The position numbers were made by a program, and so were the translations under genes. From Planctomycetota bacterium (GTDB taxonomy: Bacteria; Planctomycetota; PUPC01; JACPCR01), in assembly GCA_027625095.1 (NCBI GenBank), contig JAQBXN010000059.1:1-48737 (forward strand): a stretch of 48,737 nt of DNA, given 5' to 3'. Under the pieces are notes generated by a model. It was not told where the DNA came from, searched no databases, and saw only the letters and a program-made list of their open reading frames with translations. Shown here in pieces: positions 34,296 through 43,394 of the stretch. Numbering within the stretch: position 1 is the first letter of the stretch; each line of letters begins with the position of its first letter.

Positions 34296-34602
34296 CTCGC
34301 CTCTCACCCTCGTCTTACAGGCTCAGACGCCGCACCGCCAAGAGATACGGTGCTGGGACGACGAGAAAGGCGGCAAGAAATGGGGAGATCAGCTCGTTCC
34401 CGCGTTCGAACTCGCGCCAGTTAGGCTCACCATCTTGTCGATCTCAGCCATTTCTGGTTGTAAGCAACTTATGAAAAGGGGGTTACGGGGGTTTGAAATC
34501 CCTCCCCGCCCCACTTTTTATTCGTAAAGGCGAAGACTGGGAGAGCCCACAGTGTTATCCAACGTGGCCGACACTCCGCGGCGGGCGACATTCTCACCCT
34601 CG
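34296..34602. other. Intergenic region with a tRNA-like 3' fragment
   Basis: No gene is supported. Around 34482-34514 the sequence resembles the T-arm and acceptor end of a tRNA, followed by TTTTT, but no matching 5' part is found. It may be a leftover of a tRNA integration site or a chance hairpin. Confidence 0.3.
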
Positions 34603-34821
34603 TTAAATTTGATAGTCCGTGGGTGGTTTGCCGAATTCGATTTTAAGCCAGAGCCTTTCGTGGCCGTAGTACAATCCCGTCTTGACCAACGAATCAAGCA
34701 GGCCAATCCCGATGGCAGTAGCAGGACTACCGGTAACCCAAAGCGATACCCCAGCAGTAATGAATATCGAGAAAAATCGCCAGCTCATTGCTTTTGCGAG
34801 GCTCCGTTTTCGAGTTTCCAT
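34603..34821 (-). CDS. DUF2061 membrane protein
   Basis: This 72-residue protein matches DUF2061, a small membrane family of unknown role: RSLAKAMSWRFFSIFITAG, then TGSPATAIGIGLLDSLVKTGLYYGHERLW. Two hydrophobic segments are visible (about 10-30 and 35-50). I choose ATG 34821 because the family begins there; an in-frame ATG 21 codons upstream exists without a ribosome site. It has no co-directional gene close by and is probably a single-gene unit in the inner membrane. Confidence 0.85.
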   Translation of the reverse strand: METRKRSLAKAMSWRFFSIFITAGVSLWVTGSPATAIGIGLLDSLVKTGLYYGHERLWLKIEFGKPPTDYQI

Positions 34822-34945
34822 AATCGGTTGGTGCGGTGAATCGTTTAGATGAAAGGTGCGGAGGATTGTTCTTTGCCGCCACACGGGCTGAACTGGCGGG
34901 CATTACGATTCCGGGTGCCGCCGGCCACCAGTTATTCATTCAGGC

Positions 34946-35734
34946 TTACTTATCAGCGAACGAAATATCATAGGGCTCAGGTCGACCTAACTCCTTCGCC
35001 ATTGCGTTGATTTCCTCCTTCAGTTCTATCATGCGCAGCTCACGCCCGACAGCCATCTTGTTGAAACTCTCCAACTGTTGGTTTTGCTCCTCGATCTCGT
35101 GGAGGCTTTCTTGCCTTCTTTGGTCAATCTTGAATGAGTACATAATGATCGAACAGACTTTGACCAGAGGCTCAAGGTGTTTGACCATCTCTTCGCTGAA
35201 ACCGCCAGGGGCATTTGCCAGCCCGAGCATGCCTACAAATTCACCACCGGCATGAAGAGGAAGCCCGAGAAAAGCATTCAGATCTGGATGGCCTTCGGGT
35301 ATTCCACATCGCCTCGGATCGCGGGGCGCGTCATTCGCAATTATTGGGGCCCCTGTCTTCATGACTTCGCCGTAGAGCGACTTCAAATTCTCGAAGACGA
35401 TCTCTCCTGAAACCAATTTTTCATAGAGAGAATGACTGTCATCATCCCAGGCGATATTCGTGATCGAACGCGCTTCCAGGTACATCGTCCCGTCATCTCT
35501 GTAAAACATCTCATCGATAAATCCGTACTCGCTGCCGGTGATGCTCAGGAAGTGCTCCAGCATTTGGTGAAAAATATTTGACTCGGAATTAACCGAAATG
35601 AAATCGGTCTGGGCCATATGGATCATCTCAAGGACGTCCAGTGACTTATACATCTGTTCAAGAGCAACCCGCTTATCGTCGCGGCGTTTAAGTTCTCTGA
35701 TGAGTTCTTCCTGGGACAAGTCCTTGTAGTCCAA
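34946..35734 (-). CDS. Orphan GAF-domain protein with a signalling-linker end
   Basis: This 262-residue protein carries a short coiled N-terminus (1-45), a GAF domain (about 45-205: TGSEYGFIDE, APIIANDAPRDPRR, LNAFLGLPLHAGGEFVGMLGLANAPGGF), and a C-terminal helix with NKMAVGRELRMIELKEEIN. That tail motif is normally the linker before a histidine kinase domain in hybrid sensors, but no kinase follows. The start is TTG 35734: AAGGAG six bases upstream is an almost ideal Shine-Dalgarno. GAF domains bind small ligands such as nucleotides or tetrapyrroles; the ligand is not known. It may dimerise with a separate kinase. Confidence 0.85.
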   Translation of the reverse strand: MDYKDLSQEELIRELKRRDDKRVALEQMYKSLDVLEMIHMAQTDFISVNSESNIFHQMLEHFLSITGSEYGFIDEMFYRDDGTMYLEARSITNIAWDDDSHSLYEKLVSGEIVFENLKSLYGEVMKTGAPIIANDAPRDPRRCGIPEGHPDLNAFLGLPLHAGGEFVGMLGLANAPGGFSEEMVKHLEPLVKVCSIIMYSFKIDQRRQESLHEIEEQNQQLESFNKMAVGRELRMIELKEEINAMAKELGRPEPYDISFADK

Positions 35735-35958
35735 TGTTTACTCCTTGCTCTCTGATGGAAGTCCTGGATACATCGATGGCAACCATTAAAACGCGGGGGA
35801 CTTCTTTTGCCTGATAATTGGCCGGCATAGAGTCCCTCTTGGGAGGTCGTGCCCCGGATGGAGCTGAAGGCCAACTTACGAAGTGGGATGTTTTACATGC
35901 ACGGGATCCCGAACAGCAACAGGTCGTCCCTTGACAGCCTTCTAACCACTTGCGGCTA

Positions 35959-36759
35959 CTATGCCGGCCCGGCGGTTGAGAAGAGTGGCTGATTTTCAAT
36001 CCGCTCCCGGCGTCCGCTGACGATCAGGCCGGGGCGGCCTTTGCTCTGGCCGCCGGTCTGGACGTTTTCCGGATGGCGGTAGCCAATGCGGACCAAGCGG
36101 CGCGGAAGATCGGTCTGATTGATGTGCGAACCGTGGATCGTGTGGATATTGAAACAGACCACGTCCCCCGCCTTGGCAGGAACAGCGACGGTGTCCTTCA
36201 GGTGATATTTATCGGTTGGCAGGTGCGGCGTGCATCCGGTGCCGTCCGGATTCTTTGTAACGTGTTCGAGTGCTCCTCTTTTGTGCGAGCGGTCCAGGAA
36301 GCGGATTTCTCCATTCTCGTGGCAGGTATCGTCCAGATGCACGAGCACGTCGACGAACCGGTTGCCCTCATGCTGATAAAACGCCCAGTCCTGGTGCATC
36401 GGAAACGGATGGCCGGTTTCGGGTGGCTTGACGTGCATGGTGCTGTGGTGAAGTTCCACTTCCGGCCCCAGCAGTCCCGCCATGGCGGCACAGAGACGTG
36501 GATTGGTGACCGCGCGCATCCAGGCCACGGAGTAGAGATGAAGATCGTGCATGGCGATGAGCTTCGATTTCGCTTCGGTCTCTTTGTCCATGTATTCCTT
36601 TCGCCACGGGCCAGACCAGCCCAGCGAACTGTCCGCCCAGTCTTCGATCAGCCAGTCCATTTCCCTTGCCAGTTCGGCAGTTTCTTCCGCAGTGAAGACC
36701 TCGGGGATGTGGAGGTATCCATGTTCCCAAAAGAAGTTGCTTTGTTCCTGATTAATCAT
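35959..36759 (-). CDS. Phytanoyl-CoA dioxygenase (PhyH)-like Fe(II)/2-oxoglutarate oxygenase
   Basis: This 266-residue PhyH-family protein has the iron-binding triad as His122-x-Asp124 (MHQDWAF) and distal His209 (TIHGSHIN), with 2-oxoglutarate contact arginine around Arg221. The family hydroxylates diverse substrates using 2-oxoglutarate and oxygen. It lies eight bases downstream of a second PhyH gene and 843 bases downstream of the 1772-residue exported protein, all on the minus strand, so the three may share an operon. No signal peptide is present. The substrate is not evident. Confidence 0.88.
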   Translation of the reverse strand: MINQEQSNFFWEHGYLHIPEVFTAEETAELAREMDWLIEDWADSSLGWSGPWRKEYMDKETEAKSKLIAMHDLHLYSVAWMRAVTNPRLCAAMAGLLGPEVELHHSTMHVKPPETGHPFPMHQDWAFYQHEGNRFVDVLVHLDDTCHENGEIRFLDRSHKRGALEHVTKNPDGTGCTPHLPTDKYHLKDTVAVPAKAGDVVCFNIHTIHGSHINQTDLPRRLVRIGYRHPENVQTGGQSKGRPGLIVSGRRERIENQPLFSTAGPA

Positions 36760-36767
36760 GATGGTCT

Positions 36768-37553
36768 TTATTCCTCCCGGTAGATTACGGGGCAGTAGGA
36801 TGGGTCGTCGAGGTGTGAGACGTAGTAATCATTGCTGCCTGGGATCGGCTCGGCCTTCTCAGTACGCAGATGAAGCGCAAAACTCAGCCGCGGGGAATCT
36901 GATACGTTCGCCCCGCTGCCGTGATAGGTGTGGCTCTGGTGAAAGCTGACTCCCCCCGGCGGAAGGATAGCCGGCACCTCTTCCCAATTCTCGCCTTCAG
37001 GGACCTGGATGGACTGCTTGAGGGCATCGAGGTCATGCCCGAAGTAATCGCCCGAGTTCAGGAATCCCCAGCGATGCGAGCCCTTCAGGAAGCGCATCGG
37101 GCCGGATTCTTCGGTGACGTCACTGATGGCAATCCATGCGGTGAACAACTGGCCGTTCCAGTATGTCCAGTATTGTTTGTCCTGGTGCCAGCCGACGCTT
37201 CCCGACTGGTGCCCGCCGGGCGGTTTGTAGAGCATCTGCATCGCCCAGAGCTGGACCATCTTGGCTCCAGTCACCGCGGCAGCGAGCTTCCCGAGCGCCG
37301 GCAAAGTCACCAGTTCAAGAAGTGTGCGGTCGCTCAGATGCACCTGATCAATTTTGCGGATGCAGGTGGGATCGCTGCCCGGATACCACGATCGCCTGGG
37401 TTCGATGCCCGTCTCGTAATCCCCGTTCATGACGGCTTCCATCCTTGGGATAACACGCTCGAGCAATTCGGGTGGAACAACATCGGGAACCAGAACAAAG
37501 CCGTCCTGGTCAAATCGTTTACTGTACGCCAACGTGTTTTCCTGTTCAGTCAT
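36768..37553 (-). CDS. Phytanoyl-CoA dioxygenase (PhyH)-like Fe(II)/2-oxoglutarate oxygenase
   Basis: The 261-residue protein has His123-x-Asp125 (GWHQDKQYW) and distal His211 (TYHGSGANVS), with Arg222 for 2-oxoglutarate. It differs in sequence from its neighbour PhyH, so the two are not simple duplicates. The start is ATG 37553; a longer frame upstream overlaps the giant gene's 3' end and is unlikely. The gap to the giant gene is 49 bases. A GAGAGAG run just upstream can serve as ribosome site. The pair may act on the same substrate in successive steps, which is inference. Confidence 0.87.
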   Translation of the reverse strand: MTEQENTLAYSKRFDQDGFVLVPDVVPPELLERVIPRMEAVMNGDYETGIEPRRSWYPGSDPTCIRKIDQVHLSDRTLLELVTLPALGKLAAAVTGAKMVQLWAMQMLYKPPGGHQSGSVGWHQDKQYWTYWNGQLFTAWIAISDVTEESGPMRFLKGSHRWGFLNSGDYFGHDLDALKQSIQVPEGENWEEVPAILPPGGVSFHQSHTYHGSGANVSDSPRLSFALHLRTEKAEPIPGSNDYYVSHLDDPSYCPVIYREE

Positions 37554-37602
37554 TTTGTCTCTCTCGTAAGGCTTGAGGAGTGAAGGAGCAGATAACGTGG
37601 AC

Positions 37603-40600
37603 CTAATTGTCTTCCAGTTCCTCAATGATGTCTTCGTCATCCTCTTCCTCCGTCTCTTCACCGAGCAGGCCGCCGAGGTCCACACCTGCACCGCGCGACT
37701 TGGCCTTGCCGTGGAAACGGACGTAGCCCCAGAGGTCGGGTTGGAGGCGGGCTTCGGATGGGGCGTCGGCCAGAGTGGAGGTGGCTTTGTTTGACCAGTA
37801 GTGTCGGGCCAGGACCTGGGTGCCGTCGTGGTCGGACTCGAGGTAACCCCAATCCATCTTCACCCGCATTTTTGGTGAGATGGTAAATCCAATCGATTTT
37901 AACGGGACGGCCACGTCCAGCGTGAAGCCGAGGAAGGCATCACTGTCGGGCGGGGTGTGACGTGTATAGCGCATGAGTACGCCTTCCAGCTTTTTCACCT
38001 CATCAAATTGCACGCTGGCTACTGGGGAGGTGATTGTCCACCGCTTGTCCGGTTCGGACTCCGGCTTGACCGCGTTGTAGAGCACCGCGACCGGTTTGTT
38101 CTTCATGCTCGAAAAAAGGATTCGCATGTCGCCTTCGACCGGGGCGCGCCGCGCCGCATCGGCTTCAGGATCGGTGGCCAGCATGAGATCCAGGCAAGAG
38201 CCGGTCTTGAAGAGGCGGTCCCACTGTTCGCCACGATTGACCAGCTCCGGTTTCCGCATCACGCTGTAATACAGGTAGAGGTACTCGTCGTCGTAGGTCA
38301 TTCCAAACTGGGCGTTATCTTTGAGCGAGACCTTTTTTACATCCTGCCAGTCGTCGAGGCTGCCCCGCGGGAGTGGGGGTTTGTCCACGCGGTTGCAGTC
38401 ATAAACCTTCAGCTCGTCCCGGGCCTGAAAACGGGCCACATCCTTCTCCCATCCTATGGCGGCCGCAACATCTTCGGGTGTGACGGTGATCGTCCCGCCG
38501 AGACGCTTGAACTGGTCGAGCCCTTCCACTTCGACCACGCCGGCCCAATGGTGACCCGCCACTGCGTAGTATTTGTCGTCCTGGCGTGAGCGGCAGAACC
38601 AGCCGGAGAAGTGTTCCTGGCCTGAAGCGACATTGGAGAGATCGAGTCCTCTCTTACCTTCTTTCATGCTCCAGGCCATTCTGTTTTCGTCGCGGAGGTC
38701 TCGGAAGATGCGCGTCGCCAGGAGGCCGTCTTTTGTCCAGACATTCCAACTTCCGAGGTTGGCATTGGTGACGAAAAATTCGCCGAGGTCGCCTCTGGCC
38801 GCGGTCTCGTGTCCGACCATGGCGAACTGGCAGACGACTTGAGCCGTGGTGTAAGGCCCGCAACTGCGATCCGGCCCGACTCCCGCGCCTTCATTGGGGT
38901 ATGCCCAGATTCGTTCCCCCTGAGCGTTGTAACCTGTGTCAGGGAAGGTGCTGCCAATTTGGTAAAACGAGCCGTCATCGAAACGGAAAACTGCCCCTTC
39001 AGCGTAGCCACGCGTGGAGTTCATCGCTGTTTTGACCTTTTTGTAAACGGGCGCGCCATTATCGAGAAAACTATCGACCACAAAGCGGAAGTGGCCCGCC
39101 TGCACGCCGAGGTCATCGTTGAAACGGGTCAGCGGCCAGATGGTGCTGGGCTCAAAGAGGACCTCATCTACTGCGACCAGTCCATCTCCGTTCCGGTCGG
39201 TCCAAATGAATTCGAGTTCCGTCAGGAGCCTGCTGCCCAGCGATTCGATGATCGTCTGCTGCTTCAACGGGGAGAACTGGTCGGCAGCACCCATGGCCGC
39301 CACCGGACGGAGACGCTCATTTTCATGGAGATAGACCACCCCGATGTGTCGGGTGAATTCCGGGCCTTGCGGGCGGGTCACATAGTAATCACGTCCCTGG
39401 AATGGGATGTGGACTTCGCCGCTTACCCACATCCATTCATCCGTGGTCAGAAGGTTTGCAAGGCGACTTGTCCCCTTTTCCCAATCGAGTTTGAACTCAA
39501 GCGGGCCGTAGATGAGGCGCGTCCTGTCGTGAGGATCGAGCACTCCGCCGCCTCCGTAAGCGGTTGGCCCCAGGGTATCGCGCAAGTGAGTGCCATCGGT
39601 CTTGAAACAGGCGACGCGCTTAGGCCAGTAGCTCGAGTCCACGACCCAGAGTTTATCCTCCCTGTCGACTGCCATGCTGGAGAGGTTTTCAAACCGCATC
39701 GGGTTCCACGGCCCGGCTCGATACCCGCCCGGGGTGCCGATGGTGCGGAGGAGTTTGCCTTCGGCTGAGTAGACACGAATTACCTTGCGTTCAGTGGCAG
39801 CATCAAAAACATAGATTTGTTTCCGGCCATCCACAGCGATGGAAGTTGGTTTCAGCAGATCCTCGGCCAGCACCTGGTGCTTGCCGCCATCAAGATCAAC
39901 CTTTACCAGCTTGTCAGCGCTCAGGGCGTAGAGGTTACCGTCCGCGTCGAAGTCAAGATCGGCGGGCTTGGCGATGGCGATCTCCTTTTCGATCTTTTGG
40001 GTAGCGGGATTGAGGATCTCGAGCCGTTCAGTCATGAGCGACTCTACCGGCACTTCACCACCCACGTACTGGAGAGGGGCGACGCCCCATAGGCGACATC
40101 GAGAGGCGTCGAGACCGAGTTCATCCTTGGCGCAGCTTCCTTCACGGGTGGGCGTCGTCCATTGCTCCACCACCCGCAGTCGAATAGCCCGGGTGGTTTT
40201 TTCCTCTCCAAAGTCGACCACGCCATCCATGTAACGGGCTTGTGCGTTGTGACCTTCGAAGCCGGAGTGCTGCATACGCCGCCCAGGAATGTAGCTGCCT
40301 GACATCAGCCAGTGCTTAGTGCCGGACATCTCAATCTTTGCGTCAGCCGGACCGGTCCAGACATCGATCTCGGTGAGTGAGCAGTCGATTTCCTTGATGG
40401 CAAGGCCGCGGACATTCTGAGGCTTGTCCCAGCTCATCAAGTAGATTTCCGGATCTGCTTTGGACAATGGCTTATCGCGGCTGGCCAACCAGACGCCGGC
40501 TTCGTCAATCTTCCCGCTGCTGACTTGCACCCTGGCAGAGGCGAAGAGGTTTTTGTATCGGCGGCGCATGATCTTCATACCTTCCAGGCGACCCTCCCAT

Positions 40601-42921
40601 GCGTTCCCCTTCTCGTCACCTTCCAGATCAGCTTCCAGTGCTGCGAATTCGCCGTCATCGCCTTTCAGAAAAGTGATGCGCAGGGCACGAGTGGAAGTCC
40701 CCGGTGCGGCCACTGCAATGTCCCACGGTAACTTGCCGTTGGATTCAAAAGGCTGCCATTGATCCTCTTTGTCCGGGTCGGGCGGGTAGGGCGAGGTCGG
40801 CTTGAGAGCGCTGAGCTTGACGTGAAGTTCCTCGCTTTGCGGGACGGGATAAGCACAACTGCCTATCTGGACCGGTTTGTTAAACGCCAGGACAATGTGC
40901 TGCTTCCGCTCGGGCCCGCGTACCGATTCCAGGTAGGTCAGGCCGTGGCCGGGGGCATAGCCGGGCGGCGTCCCGGCCAGACGGAAGAGACGCATGAAGT
41001 CCCCCCGCGGGTCGGGCACGATCTCGTAAGGGAACTTGGGCTTCCGAGCTTCCCGGTAGAAAGGCAGGCAACGGTCGATGTCGATGGCGCCCATCCCCAC
41101 CGCATTGGCGAGCCACTTCTGCTGCGCATTGATGGAGAGATAGACCTTGTTGTCGCGCACGGCCAGACCCTCGCAGCCACGGACGCGACGTTCATCTGTT
41201 CTGGCGCGAAATGCCTCGATAACCTCGTGGCTCTCGATGTCCACCTCCCAGACCCGGTCGGCCCCGGCATCCTCGCCGTGCCAGCCGAATGCCTCCACGT
41301 AGACCTTCTTACCATCCGAAGCCAGGCGCTGTCCGCCCGTCCAGGCGCCGAAGCTATGGATGCCCCAGAGCTTTCTGCCGTTGATATCGCAGGCGGCAAA
41401 GCCGACCCCGCTTTCAGGCACGGGGGCGCAGAAAAAGGTGTAATCGCCACCGGCGCATCCGCCGAAAGGTGGTGAGTGATCTGCCAGCCAGCCGCCGGAA
41501 CCGGCCGGCCCGTTGAGCCACGGCGTATTTTCCGGGTGATGGACCGAGACATTGGGATAAACCGACTGCTCATAAGAAAGGTGGAGTTCGGGCCCGGTAA
41601 CTGCCTTCCAGCGATAAGTGCCGGGTTTCACAAAATGGCCGTTTTCATCCTTGAGATCCCAGAGCTCTTTTCCAGGACCTGCCTCGCGCAGCACACGGGC
41701 CATCAGGTTACACACGCGCTTTCCGTCTTCGCTGTCTACGACCATCGTCACCGTGCCCGGGTCTTTTAGATCGTAGGCGATTTGATAAGGCGGCTGGCGC
41801 GGGCCTGTGGCCTCGACCTCGGGCACTGGGGCATCTCCCAGATCAGTCAGGATGAGCAGGGATTGAAGCTCCGCTATCTGCGTCTTATTGGAAGCGCCGC
41901 CGGATACGACTTGCCATGCCTTGAGGATTTTCAGGCGCAACCCGCGCAGCTCAACGGGCTCGCCAAAAGGACTCCAGCGTCCCATGTCAGAGCGGGCGAA
42001 GACCTCCTGGCTGGCACGTAAGCGCGAGTTGATGCGACGCCACTCCTTCTCCCTTCCCACCAGGGGATTGCCCTTCGCAGAGCCTTGAAAGGTCTCGAAT
42101 TGAAGTGTTTCGAAGTTATCTCTGGAGATGACGCCTGCCACCACCTGCGGCTCCTCCCAGGCCAGGGCGTACCAGCTTGGCTGAATGTCGCTGATGAAGG
42201 CGCCCCTCACGTTTCCACGATCATCTTTGCCGGTACTGAGCCATGGGCCTTTTCCTCGAACGGCGTCTGCGGCGCGATGGATTCTTCCCCCCATGCTGGC
42301 GGGTGCCTGATACTCGCTCTTGGCCGCCACCGACGCGGCATTGGCTATATTGAAGAGGCGGTGTCTGTAGATGCGGACCGGCCATGCCTGACTGCTTCCA
42401 ATTTTCAGTCGATCTCTCAGCAAGACGGCCCGGGTCTTCACTCCCACGGGAAATGGGGTGACACTTATTCCGCGTTGAAGGGGTGGAATGGAAATATTTC
42501 TCCAATGCTCAGGCACAGCCGGATCGCCGGGATATTGAGCGTCGTCCTTGAGGACGTAGAGGAACTGATTACTGCAGAGTACCGAGCCAATAACTACGGA
42601 CCGCTTGAAGGCGATACGGTAATCGAAGGTCTCGGCCTGTGGATTATCGCCCGCGTAAGGATTTGCTCCTGCGCCCGCCCGGCCGGCAGACCACTGTTGC
42701 CACCAACCGTGTGTCTGGGAGGTCATCGGGCTCAGCCCCAGGGCCTGTTGCATCTTCTCCGAATTCAATGGCTGCCGTTCGCCATTCAGCCAGGTAGCGC
42801 ACTGATCCAGATCAAGATCCGTGACTGTGATGGCCGGGGCGAAGGTGTCGTATTCGGCCGCCACAACCGCCCGAAGGGAAAGGAGGCATACGATGCCAAT
42901 GGTCAAGCAATTTTGATTCAT
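37603..42921 (-). CDS. 1772-residue exported multidomain propeller protein
   Basis: The protein opens with a signal peptide (residues 1-22, hydrophobic GIVCLLSLRAVV). I can see no enzyme motif. From start to end: a beta-rich, tryptophan-rich region; an immunoglobulin/FlgD-like stretch near 380-450 (VTMVVDSEDGKRV to GTYRWKAV); beta-rich regions resembling discoidin domains; an NHL-type propeller portion about 970-1090 (ADLDFDADGNLYAL, TSIAVDGRKQIYVFD); an EF-hand-like loop DRNGDGLVAVDEV near 1244; and a C-terminal domain like CBM9 (about 1524-1750), ending in a very acidic tail. It is likely extracellular or periplasmic and binds carbohydrate or another surface ligand. It is followed by two PhyH genes in the same direction. 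Assignment of domains is from sequence pattern only. Confidence 0.8.
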   Translation of the reverse strand: MNQNCLTIGIVCLLSLRAVVAAEYDTFAPAITVTDLDLDQCATWLNGERQPLNSEKMQQALGLSPMTSQTHGWWQQWSAGRAGAGANPYAGDNPQAETFDYRIAFKRSVVIGSVLCSNQFLYVLKDDAQYPGDPAVPEHWRNISIPPLQRGISVTPFPVGVKTRAVLLRDRLKIGSSQAWPVRIYRHRLFNIANAASVAAKSEYQAPASMGGRIHRAADAVRGKGPWLSTGKDDRGNVRGAFISDIQPSWYALAWEEPQVVAGVISRDNFETLQFETFQGSAKGNPLVGREKEWRRINSRLRASQEVFARSDMGRWSPFGEPVELRGLRLKILKAWQVVSGGASNKTQIAELQSLLILTDLGDAPVPEVEATGPRQPPYQIAYDLKDPGTVTMVVDSEDGKRVCNLMARVLREAGPGKELWDLKDENGHFVKPGTYRWKAVTGPELHLSYEQSVYPNVSVHHPENTPWLNGPAGSGGWLADHSPPFGGCAGGDYTFFCAPVPESGVGFAACDINGRKLWGIHSFGAWTGGQRLASDGKKVYVEAFGWHGEDAGADRVWEVDIESHEVIEAFRARTDERRVRGCEGLAVRDNKVYLSINAQQKWLANAVGMGAIDIDRCLPFYREARKPKFPYEIVPDPRGDFMRLFRLAGTPPGYAPGHGLTYLESVRGPERKQHIVLAFNKPVQIGSCAYPVPQSEELHVKLSALKPTSPYPPDPDKEDQWQPFESNGKLPWDIAVAAPGTSTRALRITFLKGDDGEFAALEADLEGDEKGNAWEGRLEGMKIMRRRYKNLFASARVQVSSGKIDEAGVWLASRDKPLSKADPEIYLMSWDKPQNVRGLAIKEIDCSLTEIDVWTGPADAKIEMSGTKHWLMSGSYIPGRRMQHSGFEGHNAQARYMDGVVDFGEEKTTRAIRLRVVEQWTTPTREGSCAKDELGLDASRCRLWGVAPLQYVGGEVPVESLMTERLEILNPATQKIEKEIAIAKPADLDFDADGNLYALSADKLVKVDLDGGKHQVLAEDLLKPTSIAVDGRKQIYVFDAATERKVIRVYSAEGKLLRTIGTPGGYRAGPWNPMRFENLSSMAVDREDKLWVVDSSYWPKRVACFKTDGTHLRDTLGPTAYGGGGVLDPHDRTRLIYGPLEFKLDWEKGTSRLANLLTTDEWMWVSGEVHIPFQGRDYYVTRPQGPEFTRHIGVVYLHENERLRPVAAMGAADQFSPLKQQTIIESLGSRLLTELEFIWTDRNGDGLVAVDEVLFEPSTIWPLTRFNDDLGVQAGHFRFVVDSFLDNGAPVYKKVKTAMNSTRGYAEGAVFRFDDGSFYQIGSTFPDTGYNAQGERIWAYPNEGAGVGPDRSCGPYTTAQVVCQFAMVGHETAARGDLGEFFVTNANLGSWNVWTKDGLLATRIFRDLRDENRMAWSMKEGKRGLDLSNVASGQEHFSGWFCRSRQDDKYYAVAGHHWAGVVEVEGLDQFKRLGGTITVTPEDVAAAIGWEKDVARFQARDELKVYDCNRVDKPPLPRGSLDDWQDVKKVSLKDNAQFGMTYDDEYLYLYYSVMRKPELVNRGEQWDRLFKTGSCLDLMLATDPEADAARRAPVEGDMRILFSSMKNKPVAVLYNAVKPESEPDKRWTITSPVASVQFDEVKKLEGVLMRYTRHTPPDSDAFLGFTLDVAVPLKSIGFTISPKMRVKMDWGYLESDHDGTQVLARHYWSNKATSTLADAPSEARLQPDLWGYVRFHGKAKSRGAGVDLGGLLGEETEEEDDEDIIEELEDN

Positions 42922-43087
42922 GTTTATTACCGGTTCCTGTTTTCTTGTCCTGTAAACAGGCAGGGAGATTCAAGTCTGCAACTGTCTGTAAGAGAGTTTA
43001 ACCAGGTCCGCAAGAAAACGAATGCGGCCCGCTGCACTGCAGGGGGTGCTTAGCGTGTAGTATGGGGTGGACGTCCCGCCCGCATAG

Positions 43088-43201
43088 TGGTGCCCACGCT
43101 CCGCGGGGGCTCTCAAGACTCCACGCGGAGCGTGGAGACCACAGCGTCCTGCCGGGGCTCTGAAGACTCCCCGCGGAGCGTGGAGACCACAGCGTCCTGC
43201 C
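43088..43201. repeat. Two-copy 48-bp tandem repeat with an inverted half
   Basis: Units 43106-43153 and 43154-43201 abut and differ at two positions. Upstream, 43088-43109 is largely the inverted form of the unit's centre, so a hairpin can form. A 29-nt part (43162-43190) recurs exactly, in reverse complement, at 16451-16479. The rest of the 42922-43394 gap shows no gene. Confidence 0.85.
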
Positions 43202-43394
43202 AGCGCATCACCTACGGCCGTGGGGCTTCGATGGAGCAGCATTGGAAAACGAATGCCAGAATAATCTGATGCAGGTAGCCTGTTTCGAGTAAGGCACTCT
43301 CAGGCTTCTCTGGTCAGGGAGTGCAAGGCTGAGATGAACAGGCAGCAAAGGCTTTTACATGAACTGTTCAGTCTCTGGATCGCCGCTGCTCTCC

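Noticed and set aside
34482..34514. tRNA gene on the basis of a T-arm-like and acceptor-like end
   Set aside because: No matching acceptor 5' half or D/anticodon arms could be found upstream, so it is at best a fragment.
39119..39768. Long open frames on the plus strand opposite the giant protein
   Set aside because: High G+C codon bias creates long antisense frames here; no signal or motif supports them.
43088..43201. CRISPR array
   Set aside because: The repeats abut directly with no spacers and only two copies exist.
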